From assembly GCA_916050055.1 (NCBI GenBank), contig CAJZJY010000040.1, forward strand, positions 1 to 9,398: a stretch of 9,398 nt of DNA, read 5' to 3'. Within the stretch, counting starts at the first letter, position 1, and each line of letters starts with the position of its first letter. The DNA is from an uncultured Streptococcus sp. (lineage in GTDB: Bacteria; Bacillota; Bacilli; Lactobacillales; Aerococcaceae). Shown here piece by piece: positions 1-7,006 of this stretch. A program made the translations under genes and the position numbers. The notes beneath the pieces were generated by a model, which did not search any database, had not been told where the DNA came from, and worked only from the letters and a program-made list of their open reading frames with translations.

Positions 1-24
1 AGTTTTTAGATGGAGGAAAAAAGG

Positions 25-1902
25 ATGACAGAAACAAAACACGAAAGATATTTACGTTTGAAAAAGGAAAAACAAATGAAAGCTTTAAAGGCTGCAAATA
101 AAAACTTACAGAAGACAGTTGCAGTTGTTGGAGCGACGACAGTAGCAGGATTAGTACTTGCGCCAAAATCACATGCATATACAGTAACTTCAAATCAAGT
201 ACAATCACCAGCTCAACAATTCTTAAATAAAATTATTCCTGCAGCTCAACAAGCTACAGAAGGTAAAGATGTATATACTTCAGTAATGATCGCACAGGCA
301 GCGTTAGAATCTGCATGGGGAACTAGTGCGCTATCTGCTGAACCAAACCACAACTTATTTGGTGTGAAAGGGAACTACAACGGTCAATCTGTAAACATGT
401 ATACATTAGAAGATGCTGGAGCGCAAAAATACTATGGTATTTACGATAACTTCAGAAAATATCCTTCTTACAAAGAATCTATGGATGACTATGTAGATAA
501 AATCATCAATGGTATTAAAGGTGCTCCACTGTTCTATTCAGGTGCATGGAAGAGCCGCACAAACAGCTATCAAGATGCTACACGTTACTTAACAGGACGT
601 TATGCAACAGATACTGCATATTACGCAAAATTAAACCGTATTATCGAACAATACGGATTAACAAAATATGATAATGGTACTGCAACTGCGATTGCTGCTG
701 GTATTGAAGAAAGAACTTCTTCTGCTGGCGGACAATATACAGTTCAAGCAGGTGATACCTTATACGGTATCAGCCGTAAAGCTGGTGTAAGTGTGGACCA
801 ATTATTAACTGTGAATGGTTTATCAACTTCATCAGTGATTCGTCCTGGTCAATCATTATCTTTAGGCACACCATCAAAACAAACAAACTCTACAGTAGCT
901 ACAACAGTAAGCACAAAATCAGTTTCAAATACTGCTAAAGCAACTGCAAATGGATACTACACAGTTAAAGCAGGAGATACATTATATGGAATTAGCCGTA
1001 AATTTGGTATGAGTTTATCTCAATTAGTTTCAGCAAATGGAATTTCTACTTCTAGCGTAATCCAACCAGGTCAAACTTTACGTGTTGTAGGTGGCGAATC
1101 TGCATCAACAGTTGTTAAAACAAATACTGCTTCAACTCGTACAAGCGGAGGTAACTACATTGTACAACCTGGAGATACTTTATACAGTATTGCACGTCGT
1201 TCAGGCATGAGCTTAAACACATTATTAAGCATCAACGGATTATCACAATCATCAGTGATTTTCCCTGGACAAAGCTTAACAGTTGGTCAATCAGATGGAC
1301 GTACAGTATCTGCTGGATACACACCATCTAAAACAACAGCGACTTCAACATCAACTTCTGGAACATATACAGTTCAAGCAGGTGATACATTATACAGTAT
1401 TGCTCGTCGTTCAGGCATGAGCTTAAATACATTATTAAGCATCAATGGATTATCACAATCTTCAGTAATCCGTCCTGGCCAAACATTATCTGTTTCAGGA
1501 AATGCTAGCCAAGCAACTGCTACACAAGTAAGCTACCAATCAGCTGGGTCAACATCTGGTAACGGTACTTATACTGTTAAAGCAGGAGATACTTTATACC
1601 GTATTGCTTACAACCACGGTATTTCATTAACAACATTGTTATCAATCAACGGTTTGTCAGAAACAAGCACAATCCGTCCTGGTCAACAATTAGCGGTATC
1701 TGGATCAGCAAAAACAACAACTACAACTTCAGCTAAAACAGTAAGCTATTCAACAGGTGCATCAACTCACACTGTTCAAGCTGGTGATACTTTATTCCGT
1801 ATCGCTAAGAATAACGGATTAACATTATCTGAATTAAAAGCTTTAAATGGCTTAACTTCAAACAACATCCGTGTTGGTCAAGTGTTGAAAGTTTCAAAAT
1901 AA
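25..1902 (+). CDS. Secreted autolysin: GH73 endo-beta-N-acetylglucosaminidase with six LysM repeats
   Basis: Peptidoglycan hydrolase expected to cut the N-acetylglucosamine-(1,4)-N-acetylmuramic acid bond in the wall and to help daughter-cell separation (family knowledge from AcmA and AtlA). The ATG at 25 is chosen over the in-frame ATG at 10 because TGGAGG at 11-16 sits 8 nt before it and would lie inside the longer version. The product is 625 aa. It begins with a basic n-region of about 30 residues, a hydrophobic core (TVAVVGATTVAGLVLAP) and a likely signal peptidase site after SHA, residue 51. The glucosaminidase domain spans about residues 60-215, with catalytic Glu95 in AQAALESAWGTS followed by NLFGVKG. 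Six LysM modules fill residues 237-625, joined by Ser/Thr-rich linkers. There is no LPXTG sorting signal, so attachment is presumably through LysM binding to peptidoglycan. Its own promoter lies left of the window, and no intrinsic terminator follows the stop. The modular plan resembles enterococcal AtlA, but the gene name is not certain. Confidence 0.93.
   Translation: MTETKHERYLRLKKEKQMKALKAANKNLQKTVAVVGATTVAGLVLAPKSHAYTVTSNQVQSPAQQFLNKIIPAAQQATEGKDVYTSVMIAQAALESAWGTSALSAEPNHNLFGVKGNYNGQSVNMYTLEDAGAQKYYGIYDNFRKYPSYKESMDDYVDKIINGIKGAPLFYSGAWKSRTNSYQDATRYLTGRYATDTAYYAKLNRIIEQYGLTKYDNGTATAIAAGIEERTSSAGGQYTVQAGDTLYGISRKAGVSVDQLLTVNGLSTSSVIRPGQSLSLGTPSKQTNSTVATTVSTKSVSNTAKATANGYYTVKAGDTLYGISRKFGMSLSQLVSANGISTSSVIQPGQTLRVVGGESASTVVKTNTASTRTSGGNYIVQPGDTLYSIARRSGMSLNTLLSINGLSQSSVIFPGQSLTVGQSDGRTVSAGYTPSKTTATSTSTSGTYTVQAGDTLYSIARRSGMSLNTLLSINGLSQSSVIRPGQTLSVSGNASQATATQVSYQSAGSTSGNGTYTVKAGDTLYRIAYNHGISLTTLLSINGLSETSTIRPGQQLAVSGSAKTTTTTSAKTVSYSTGASTHTVQAGDTLFRIAKNNGLTLSELKALNGLTSNNIRVGQVLKVSK
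733..1899 (+). repeat. Six LysM-encoding repeats in the autolysin gene
   Basis: Six modules of about 45 codons start near 733, 955, 1153, 1363, 1567 and 1768. Each carries a YTVQAGDTLY-like start and most end in a VIRPGQ-like motif; the last ends IRVGQVLKV. LysM binds N-acetylglucosamine-containing glycan, so the array should hold the enzyme on the wall. The linkers between modules are Ser/Thr/Ala-rich and vary in length (about 22-30 residues). Modules 3 and 4 share an identical 30-residue core, which points to recent duplication or gene conversion. The last module is the most divergent, lacks a linker after it and forms the C-terminus. Confidence 0.93.
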
Positions 1903-1913
1903 TCTGCTAGAAT
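1885..1913 (+). promoter_or_regulatory. Candidate sigma-A promoter for the T-box leader and leuS
   Basis: TTGAAA (1885-1890) and TAGAAT (1908-1913) are separated by exactly 17 nt, and each matches the sigma-A consensus at five of six positions. The -35 box and most of the spacer lie inside the last codons of the autolysin gene. Transcription would start near 1920, a few bases before the base of T-box Stem I, which is where a T-box transcript should begin. A 7-bp inverted repeat (ATCTGCT 1902-1908, AGCAGAT 1926-1932) straddles the -10 box; it has no U-tract and so is not a convincing terminator for the autolysin gene. Confidence 0.65.
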
Positions 1914-2086
1914 AAGACTCACAAAAGCAGATAGAGGAATAGTAAGTTTCTTTGATAGACGTAGAGAGTGCATGGCTGGTGAAAATGCATCATTTCAATA
2001 AACTGAACTCGCCTTTTAGCTGAACTCTGAACTAATAGTAAGAGTTTCCGCCTCGCCAGCGTTACAGGTAAGATGAGTAAAATAAT

Positions 2087-2112
2087 TAGGTGGTAACACG
2101 TATTGCGTCCTA
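2087..2112 (+). promoter_or_regulatory. T-box antiterminator element
   Basis: Helix A1 pairs TAGG (2087-2090) with CCTA (2109-2112). A 7-nt bulge TGGTAAC (2091-2097) begins with the UGGN that captures the free NCCA end of tRNA. Helix A2 pairs ACG (2098-2100) with CGT (2106-2108) around the loop TATTG. This is the canonical two-helix, 7-nt-bulge arrangement. Its 3' strand, 2106-2112, is also the 5' strand of the terminator, so the two structures exclude each other. Confidence 0.85.
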
Positions 2113-2140
2113 TCTGTCATTGACAGGTGGGGCGTTTTTT
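2106..2140 (+). terminator. Regulated intrinsic terminator of the leuS T-box
   Basis: A 12-bp stem pairs 2106-2117 with 2123-2134 around a 5-nt loop (CATTG), with three G-U wobbles, and is followed at once by six T residues. It should stop transcription before leuS when tRNA-Leu is charged, and is displaced by the antiterminator when uncharged tRNA is bound. Confidence 0.88.
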
Positions 2141-2161
2141 ATTTTGAAAGGAGTGAATCAG

Positions 2162-4576
2162 ATGACATTTAATCATCTAGAAATCGAGCCTAAATGGCAA
2201 AAATATTGGAAAGAACATCATACGTTCAAAACAACAGAAGATGCTTCTAAGAAAAACTTCTACGCATTAGATATGTTCCCTTATCCATCTGGACAAGGAC
2301 TTCACGTAGGTCACCCAGAAGGTTACACAGCAACAGATGCCGTTTCTCGTATGAAGCGTTCACAAGGATACAATGTACTTCACCCAATGGGATGGGATGC
2401 ATTTGGACTCCCTGCAGAACAATACGCTCTTGATACAGGAAATGACCCAGCAGAATTCACAAAAGTAAACGTTGCGAACTTCAAACGTCAAATTAATGAA
2501 TTAGGGTTCAGCTATGACTGGGACCGCGAAATTAATACAACGGATCCAGAATACTATAAATGGACTCAATGGATTTTCACTAAACTAGTGGAAATGGGAC
2601 TTGCATATGAAGCTGAAATTCCAGTGAACTGGTGCCCAGCTCTTGGAACAGTACTTGCCAACGAAGAAGTTATTGATGGTAAGAGTGAACGTGGAGGACA
2701 TCCTGTTTACCGTAAACCAATGAAACAATGGATGTTGAAAATCACAGCTTATGCGGATCGTCTATTAGAAGATTTGGATGAGTTGGATTGGCCAGAAAGC
2801 ATTAAAGATATGCAACGTAACTGGATTGGTCGTTCAGAAGGGGCGCAAGTTCGTTTCAACGTTAAAGGAACAGATGAAAGCTTCGAAGTCTTCACAACAC
2901 GTCCGGATACATTATTTGGAGCGACTTACAATGTATTAGCGCCAGAACATGAATTAGTTCAAAAGATTGTCACTCCTGAACAAAAAGAAGCAGTAGATGC
3001 TTATATTGCTGCTGTTTCAACAAAATCAGACTTAGAACGTACAGAACTTTCTAAAGAGAAAACTGGGGTATTCACTGGAGCATATGCGATTAACCCAGTG
3101 AACGGTAAAGAAATTCCAATCTGGATTGCAGACTATGTATTAAGTACTTATGGTACAGGTGCGATCATGGCTGTTCCAGCTCACGATGAACGCGACTACG
3201 AATTCGCTAAAGTATTTGGATTAGACATCATTCCAGTCATCGAAGGCGGAAACGTCGAAGAAGAAGCATACACTGGTGACGGTGTGCATATTCATTCAGA
3301 TTTCCTAGATGGATTGAATAAAGCTGATGCGATTGCAAAAATGAATGAATGGCTAGAAGAACATGGCGTAGGAGCAGCTAAAGTAAGCTATCGTCTACGC
3401 GACTGGTTGTTCTCACGCCAACGTTATTGGGGTGAACCAATTCCAGTGATTCATTGGGAAGACGGTACTATGACAACTGTTCCTGAATCTGAATTGCCAT
3501 TAGTATTGCCTAAAACAGATAAAATTCGTCCTAGTGGTACTGGGGAATCTCCACTGGCTGCAATTGAAGACTGGCTTTATGTCACAGACCCTGTAACAGG
3601 TAAGAAGGGTCGTCGTGAAACAAATACAATGCCACAATGGGCAGGAAGCTCATGGTACTTTGTACGTTATGTTGATCCACATAACAAAGAAAGACTTGCA
3701 GATCCTGAGAAAGTAAAACAATGGTTACCAGTTGATTTATATATTGGTGGTGCAGAGCATGCCGTTCTTCACTTACTATATGCTCGTTTCTGGTATAAAG
3801 TGTTATACGATTTAGGAGTTGTTCCAAACAAAGAACCGTTCCAAAAACTATTTAACCAAGGAATGATTCTTGGTGAAGGTAATGAGAAAATGTCTAAATC
3901 TAAAGGGAATGTTGTAAACCCTGATGATGTGGTTCGTGAATATGGTGCGGATACATTACGTGTTTATGAAATGTTCATGGGACCTCTTGATGCATCGATT
4001 GCTTGGAGTGAAAAAGGACTTGAGGGTAGCCGTAAGTTCCTAGACCGCTTCTGGAGATTGATGATTGATGATAATGGTAAAATGCGTGACCGTATCACAA
4101 AACTAAACGATGGTAAATTGGATAAAGTGTACCATCAAACAGTGAAGAAAGTGACAGAAGACTTCGAAGAGTTGCATTTCAATACTGCAATCTCTCAAAT
4201 GATGATTTTCGTTAACGAAGCTTATAAAGCAGACGCATTGCCATTCGACTACATGAAAGGTCTTGTACAATTGATTGCGCCATTAGCACCACATATGGCT
4301 GAAGAAATCTGGAGTAAATTCGGATTCACAGAATCAATTAGCTACGAACCATGGCCAACTTACGATGAATCTAAATTAGTAGAAGACGAAGTAGAAGTGA
4401 TTTTCCAAGTCAATGGGAAAATTAAAGCACGCGTAATGGTTCCAACAAACGCAGATGCTGCAGCTCTTGAAGCACTTGCAAAAGAGCATGATTCAGTGAA
4501 ATCTGCCATCGAAGGAAAAACAATCCGTAAAGTGATTGCTGTTCCAGGACGTTTAGTAAACATCGTTGCGAACTAA
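2162..4576 (+). CDS. leuS: Leucyl-tRNA synthetase
   Basis: Cytoplasmic class I aminoacyl-tRNA synthetase that joins leucine to tRNA-Leu using ATP. The ATG at 2162 is chosen because AAAGGAG (2147-2153) lies 8 nt upstream and the protein then starts [16 protein letters not shown], typical of LeuRS. The in-frame extension back to 2090 runs through the T-box terminator and is not coding. The product is 804 aa, normal for the bacterial enzyme. Visible motifs are HVGH at 48-51 (the HIGH signature), the CP1 editing domain with TTRPDT at 245-250 and [15 protein letters not shown] ending at Asp345, the editing aspartate, and KMSKS at 576-580. The Zn-1 region keeps NWCP (Cys158) but has KSERGG where other LeuRSs carry further cysteines. 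I recall this form from Bacillus-type enzymes. Expression is set by the T-box, and the gene probably heads a transcript with the next two genes. Confidence 0.98.
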   Translation: MTFNHLEIEPKWQKYWKEHHTFKTTEDASKKNFYALDMFPYPSGQGLHVGHPEGYTATDAVSRMKRSQGYNVLHPMGWDAFGLPAEQYALDTGNDPAEFTKVNVANFKRQINELGFSYDWDREINTTDPEYYKWTQWIFTKLVEMGLAYEAEIPVNWCPALGTVLANEEVIDGKSERGGHPVYRKPMKQWMLKITAYADRLLEDLDELDWPESIKDMQRNWIGRSEGAQVRFNVKGTDESFEVFTTRPDTLFGATYNVLAPEHELVQKIVTPEQKEAVDAYIAAVSTKSDLERTELSKEKTGVFTGAYAINPVNGKEIPIWIADYVLSTYGTGAIMAVPAHDERDYEFAKVFGLDIIPVIEGGNVEEEAYTGDGVHIHSDFLDGLNKADAIAKMNEWLEEHGVGAAKVSYRLRDWLFSRQRYWGEPIPVIHWEDGTMTTVPESELPLVLPKTDKIRPSGTGESPLAAIEDWLYVTDPVTGKKGRRETNTMPQWAGSSWYFVRYVDPHNKERLADPEKVKQWLPVDLYIGGAEHAVLHLLYARFWYKVLYDLGVVPNKEPFQKLFNQGMILGEGNEKMSKSKGNVVNPDDVVREYGADTLRVYEMFMGPLDASIAWSEKGLEGSRKFLDRFWRLMIDDNGKMRDRITKLNDGKLDKVYHQTVKKVTEDFEELHFNTAISQMMIFVNEAYKADALPFDYMKGLVQLIAPLAPHMAEEIWSKFGFTESISYEPWPTYDESKLVEDEVEVIFQVNGKIKARVMVPTNADAAALEALAKEHDSVKSAIEGKTIRKVIAVPGRLVNIVAN

Positions 4577-4598
4577 TGGAATTTGAAAGGATAGTAGA

Positions 4599-5723
4599 AT
4601 GATTTATTTTGATAATGCAGCAACAACGAAAATTTATGATGATGCATTAACGAGCTATGTTCAAGTTAGCCAAAAGTTCTTCGGAAATCCATCGAGCTTA
4701 CACCAATTAGGAGTCGATGCTTACCAAGTGTTGACCAAAGCTAGAGCACAAGTAGCTAGTTTATTATCAGTTCAACCTGAGGAGATTTTCTTCACCTCAG
4801 GCGGAACTGAATCGAATAACTGGGCGATTAAAGGAACAGCTCTAGAAAAATCTGTATTTGGGAAGCATATCATTACGACAAAGATTGAACATCCTTCAGT
4901 CATTCAGACATGTAAGCAATTAGAACGCTTCGGGTTTGAAGTGACGTACTTAGATGTCGATTCTAAAGGGATTGTAAGTATAGACCAATTAAAAGAGAGC
5001 CTTCGTAAAGATACGATTCTAGTAAGTGTGATGGCTGTTAATAATGAAGTTGGAGCAGTTCAACCAATTGCTGAGATTGCCAAAGTACTAGAGGAATATC
5101 CATCGATTCATTTTCATGTGGACTGTGTGCAAGCAGTAGAACGCGCAAGCCAGTTATTATCTATTGGGCGTATTGACTTATTGAGCCTTTCTGCGCATAA
5201 ATTCCATGGACCACGAGGCGTTGGGATTATGTATAAGAAATTTGGACGTAAGATTCAAGCGCTCTTAACAGGTGGCGGACAAGAAAAAGGGGAACGTAGT
5301 ACAACGGAAAACCTTCCAGGAATTGTAGCTACAACAAAAGCTCTGCGAATGGCTTTAGAAGAAGAGTCAGTTACGGGAGAACTTCGTAGTCAATTATGGA
5401 AAGAGTTAGCAACAAAACCTGAAATTCGCATCTTCTCGCCTGAAGATGGAGCGTCTCATGTATTATGCTTTGCCATTAAAGGCGTTCGTGGAGAGGTCGT
5501 TGTTCATGCTTTTGAAAATCACGGCATTTATATTTCTACGACTTCAGCTTGTTCAAGTAAAAAAGCAGATTCATCTAGTACGCTTTACGCGATGGATGTG
5601 CCAACTGAATGGGCGACAGGAGCTGTTCGTGTAAGCTTCTCAAACGACAATACAAAAGAAGAAGTAGAACAGTTTATCAAGGTTCTGCATCAGTTAATGA
5701 AACAATTTTCGTTTTTAAAATAA
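4599..5723 (+). CDS. nifZ: Cysteine desulfurase (NifS/IscS family), probable NifZ-type sulfur donor to ThiI
   Basis: Pyridoxal-phosphate enzyme that removes sulfur from L-cysteine, giving alanine and a persulfide on its own active-site cysteine. It is 374 aa, and the start [10 protein letters not shown] is the standard N-terminus of the family. GAAAGG at 4585-4590 lies 8 nt before the ATG. Visible residues are GGTESNN (cofactor phosphate region), EHPSV with the ring-stacking His, HVDCVQAV with the cofactor Asp and Gln, Lys201 in [10 protein letters not shown] forming the Schiff base, and catalytic Cys318 in TSACSS. It lies 22 nt after leuS and 13 nt before thiI. The same adjacency in Bacillus subtilis pairs NifZ with ThiI for 4-thiouridine in tRNA, which supports that role over a general Fe-S role. 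No Fe-S scaffold gene is nearby. The family is certain; the specific partner and symbol come from context. Confidence 0.93.
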   Translation: MIYFDNAATTKIYDDALTSYVQVSQKFFGNPSSLHQLGVDAYQVLTKARAQVASLLSVQPEEIFFTSGGTESNNWAIKGTALEKSVFGKHIITTKIEHPSVIQTCKQLERFGFEVTYLDVDSKGIVSIDQLKESLRKDTILVSVMAVNNEVGAVQPIAEIAKVLEEYPSIHFHVDCVQAVERASQLLSIGRIDLLSLSAHKFHGPRGVGIMYKKFGRKIQALLTGGGQEKGERSTTENLPGIVATTKALRMALEEESVTGELRSQLWKELATKPEIRIFSPEDGASHVLCFAIKGVRGEVVVHAFENHGIYISTTSACSSKKADSSSTLYAMDVPTEWATGAVRVSFSNDNTKEEVEQFIKVLHQLMKQFSFLK

Positions 5724-5730
5724 AAGGAGG
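5723..5730 (+). promoter_or_regulatory. Strong Shine-Dalgarno site that fixes the TTG start of thiI
   Basis: AAAGGAGG begins on the last base of the upstream stop codon and ends 6 nt before TTG at 5737. No ATG or GTG gives the conserved ThiI N-terminus in this frame; the next ATG would remove the first 20 residues, including [12 protein letters not shown]. Confidence 0.88.
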
Positions 5731-5736
5731 AAATCG

Positions 5737-6954
5737 TTGAAAACTAGAATTTTGATTCGCTATGGTGAACTTTCTACAAAGGGTAGAAACAAAAAAATGT
5801 TCACTCAAAAATTAGCGTCAAATATTAAAAAAGCCTTAGTAGACTTTCCTCAGGTAAAGGTGATTCCTGACTATGACTTTATGTATTTAGATTTACACGA
5901 AGCACCTGAAGAAGCAGTTATCGAAAAGGTAAAACCAATTTTTGGGATTCAATCTATTTCGCCAGTATATATTGTTGAAAAAGATATGGAAGTGGCTAAA
6001 AAAGTTGTTCTCGACTTATTAAGCCAAGAAGACCTTGAAGGAAAAACATTTAAGATTATGACAAGACGCTCGGATCATACATTCGAGATGGATACGAATC
6101 AAATCAACTTGTTTTTAGGGGATGCTGTTCTTGAAGAATTTCCAGAAATCAAGGTTCAATTAAAACAACCAGATATTACGGTACGTATTGATGTGCGCCG
6201 TGAACACTTAATGGTGAGTCTGAAGACGATCCAAGGAGCAGGAGGACTTCCAGTTGGTACAAGTGGTCGCGCGATGCTGATGCTATCTGGTGGGATTGAT
6301 TCGCCGGTAGCAGGATATCTTGCGATGAAACGTGGAATGGAAATTCAATGCGTGCACTTTGCGAGCCCACCGTATACGAGCCCACAAGCGTTAGAGAAAA
6401 CAAAACTCTTAGCAGCTAAAATTGCTCGTTTCGGTGGAAGTATTCAATTCTTAACGGTACCTTTTTCAAGAATTCAAGAGGAAATCAAGAAGAGTGTGCC
6501 GGAAGCGTATTTAATGACAATTATGCGTCGTTTCATGCTTCGTATTACGGATCAACTTAGAGAAAATGCACGTGCTCTTGCGATTGCCAATGGGGAATCA
6601 GTGGGGCAAGTGGCTTCTCAAACATTAGATAGCATGGTGGCGATTAATGATGTCACAAATACACCAATTATTCGTCCAGTAGCTACAATGGATAAACTCG
6701 ATATTATTAAAGTTGCTGAAGAAATTGATACATTCGAGTTATCGATTCAACCGTTCGAGGATTGTTGTACGGTGTTTGCGCCGCCAAGTCCAAAGACAAA
6801 ACCGAAACTGGAGAAGGCTCGCCAATATGAAGCACGTCTTGATGTGGAAGGGTTAATTAAAGAGGCTGTAGAGGGGACAGTGATTGAAGAAATTACTGCA
6901 AACTATACAACTCCAGTAGAAACAGCAAATCAAGAGATTGACGATTTATTTTAA
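5737..6954 (+). CDS. thiI: tRNA 4-thiouridine synthetase ThiI (tRNA sulfurtransferase)
   Basis: Adenylates U8 of tRNA and inserts sulfur taken from a cysteine desulfurase to form 4-thiouridine. In many bacteria it also delivers sulfur to the thiamine thiazole pathway. The 405-aa protein starts at TTG, supported by a strong ribosome binding site and the conserved opening [17 protein letters not shown]. An NFLD-like N-terminus is followed by a THUMP domain (about residues 60-165) for tRNA binding. The pyrophosphatase domain carries the PP-loop SGGIDSP at 184-190. A C-terminal [16 protein letters not shown] motif contains Cys343 and Cys344. The protein ends without the rhodanese domain of E. coli ThiI, as is usual in Bacillota, so sulfur must pass through cysteines in the core. 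It follows the desulfurase gene by 13 nt, fitting a dedicated pair, and a strong terminator follows its stop. Confidence 0.97.
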   Translation: MKTRILIRYGELSTKGRNKKMFTQKLASNIKKALVDFPQVKVIPDYDFMYLDLHEAPEEAVIEKVKPIFGIQSISPVYIVEKDMEVAKKVVLDLLSQEDLEGKTFKIMTRRSDHTFEMDTNQINLFLGDAVLEEFPEIKVQLKQPDITVRIDVRREHLMVSLKTIQGAGGLPVGTSGRAMLMLSGGIDSPVAGYLAMKRGMEIQCVHFASPPYTSPQALEKTKLLAAKIARFGGSIQFLTVPFSRIQEEIKKSVPEAYLMTIMRRFMLRITDQLRENARALAIANGESVGQVASQTLDSMVAINDVTNTPIIRPVATMDKLDIIKVAEEIDTFELSIQPFEDCCTVFAPPSPKTKPKLEKARQYEARLDVEGLIKEAVEGTVIEEITANYTTPVETANQEIDDLF

Positions 6955-6963
6955 GATAAAAAG

Positions 6964-7000
6964 AAGCGATGCTATTCCGTTTGGAGTAGCATCGCTTTTT
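6964..7000. terminator. Bidirectional intrinsic terminator between thiI and the amidase gene
   Basis: A 15-bp stem (6964-6978 with 6983-6997, one G-U pair in the + direction) has a GTTT loop. The + strand has a run of T residues after it (6996-7000, then GTTGTTTT). The - strand reads C then five T residues after the stem (6962 down to 6958). The hairpin lies between the stop of thiI and the stop of the convergent amidase gene, so it can serve both. Confidence 0.93.
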
Positions 7001-7006
7001 GTTGTT

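Larger units (their letters stand above)
1920..2140 (+). promoter_or_regulatory. Leucine-specific T-box riboswitch (tRNA-Leu sensing leader of leuS)
   Basis: Cis-acting leader RNA that reads the charging state of tRNA-Leu and controls leuS by transcription antitermination. Stem I runs about 1928-2022. Its specifier loop shows AGTA (1941-1944) facing GAA-CTC (2005-2010). CTC is a leucine codon, followed by the usual purine, and the helix above is AGTTT/AAACT. The apical part contains GCTG, fitting the GNUG motif, above a TGCAT/ATGCA helix. A short hairpin AACTC/GAGTT (2023-2027 with 2042-2046) may be Stem III. The T-box sequence at 2088-2100 presents TGGT, whose final U would pair with discriminator base A73, as tRNA-Leu has. 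Bound uncharged tRNA should favour the antiterminator and allow leuS expression. The exact 5' end is inferred from the promoter. Confidence 0.92.

Noticed and set aside
10..24. Start of the autolysin at ATG 10
   Set aside because: The Shine-Dalgarno sequence TGGAGG lies at 11-16, within this extension, and is spaced correctly for ATG 25.
733..1899. CRISPR-like or tandem DNA repeat array
   Set aside because: The periodic repeats are coding, differ at many bases, and translate cleanly as LysM modules with variable linkers.
1902..1932. Hairpin ATCTGCT/AGCAGAT as an autolysin terminator
   Set aside because: Only 7 bp with a 17-nt loop and no following T-run; it also overlaps the -10 box of the leuS promoter and the base of T-box Stem I.
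2090..2161. A 24-residue N-terminal extension of LeuRS by an in-frame GTG/ATG-less start at 2090
   Set aside because: This stretch is the T-box antiterminator and terminator, there is no ribosome binding site before 2090, and the conserved LeuRS N-terminus begins at 2162 behind AAAGGAG.
3582..3827. Open frame on the - strand inside leuS
   Set aside because: It lies wholly within a well-conserved part of LeuRS, has no ribosome binding site or family resemblance, and is a shadow of the coding strand. The same holds for - strand frames at 4360-4563, 6176-6403 and 9155-9373 and the + frame at 5446-5634.
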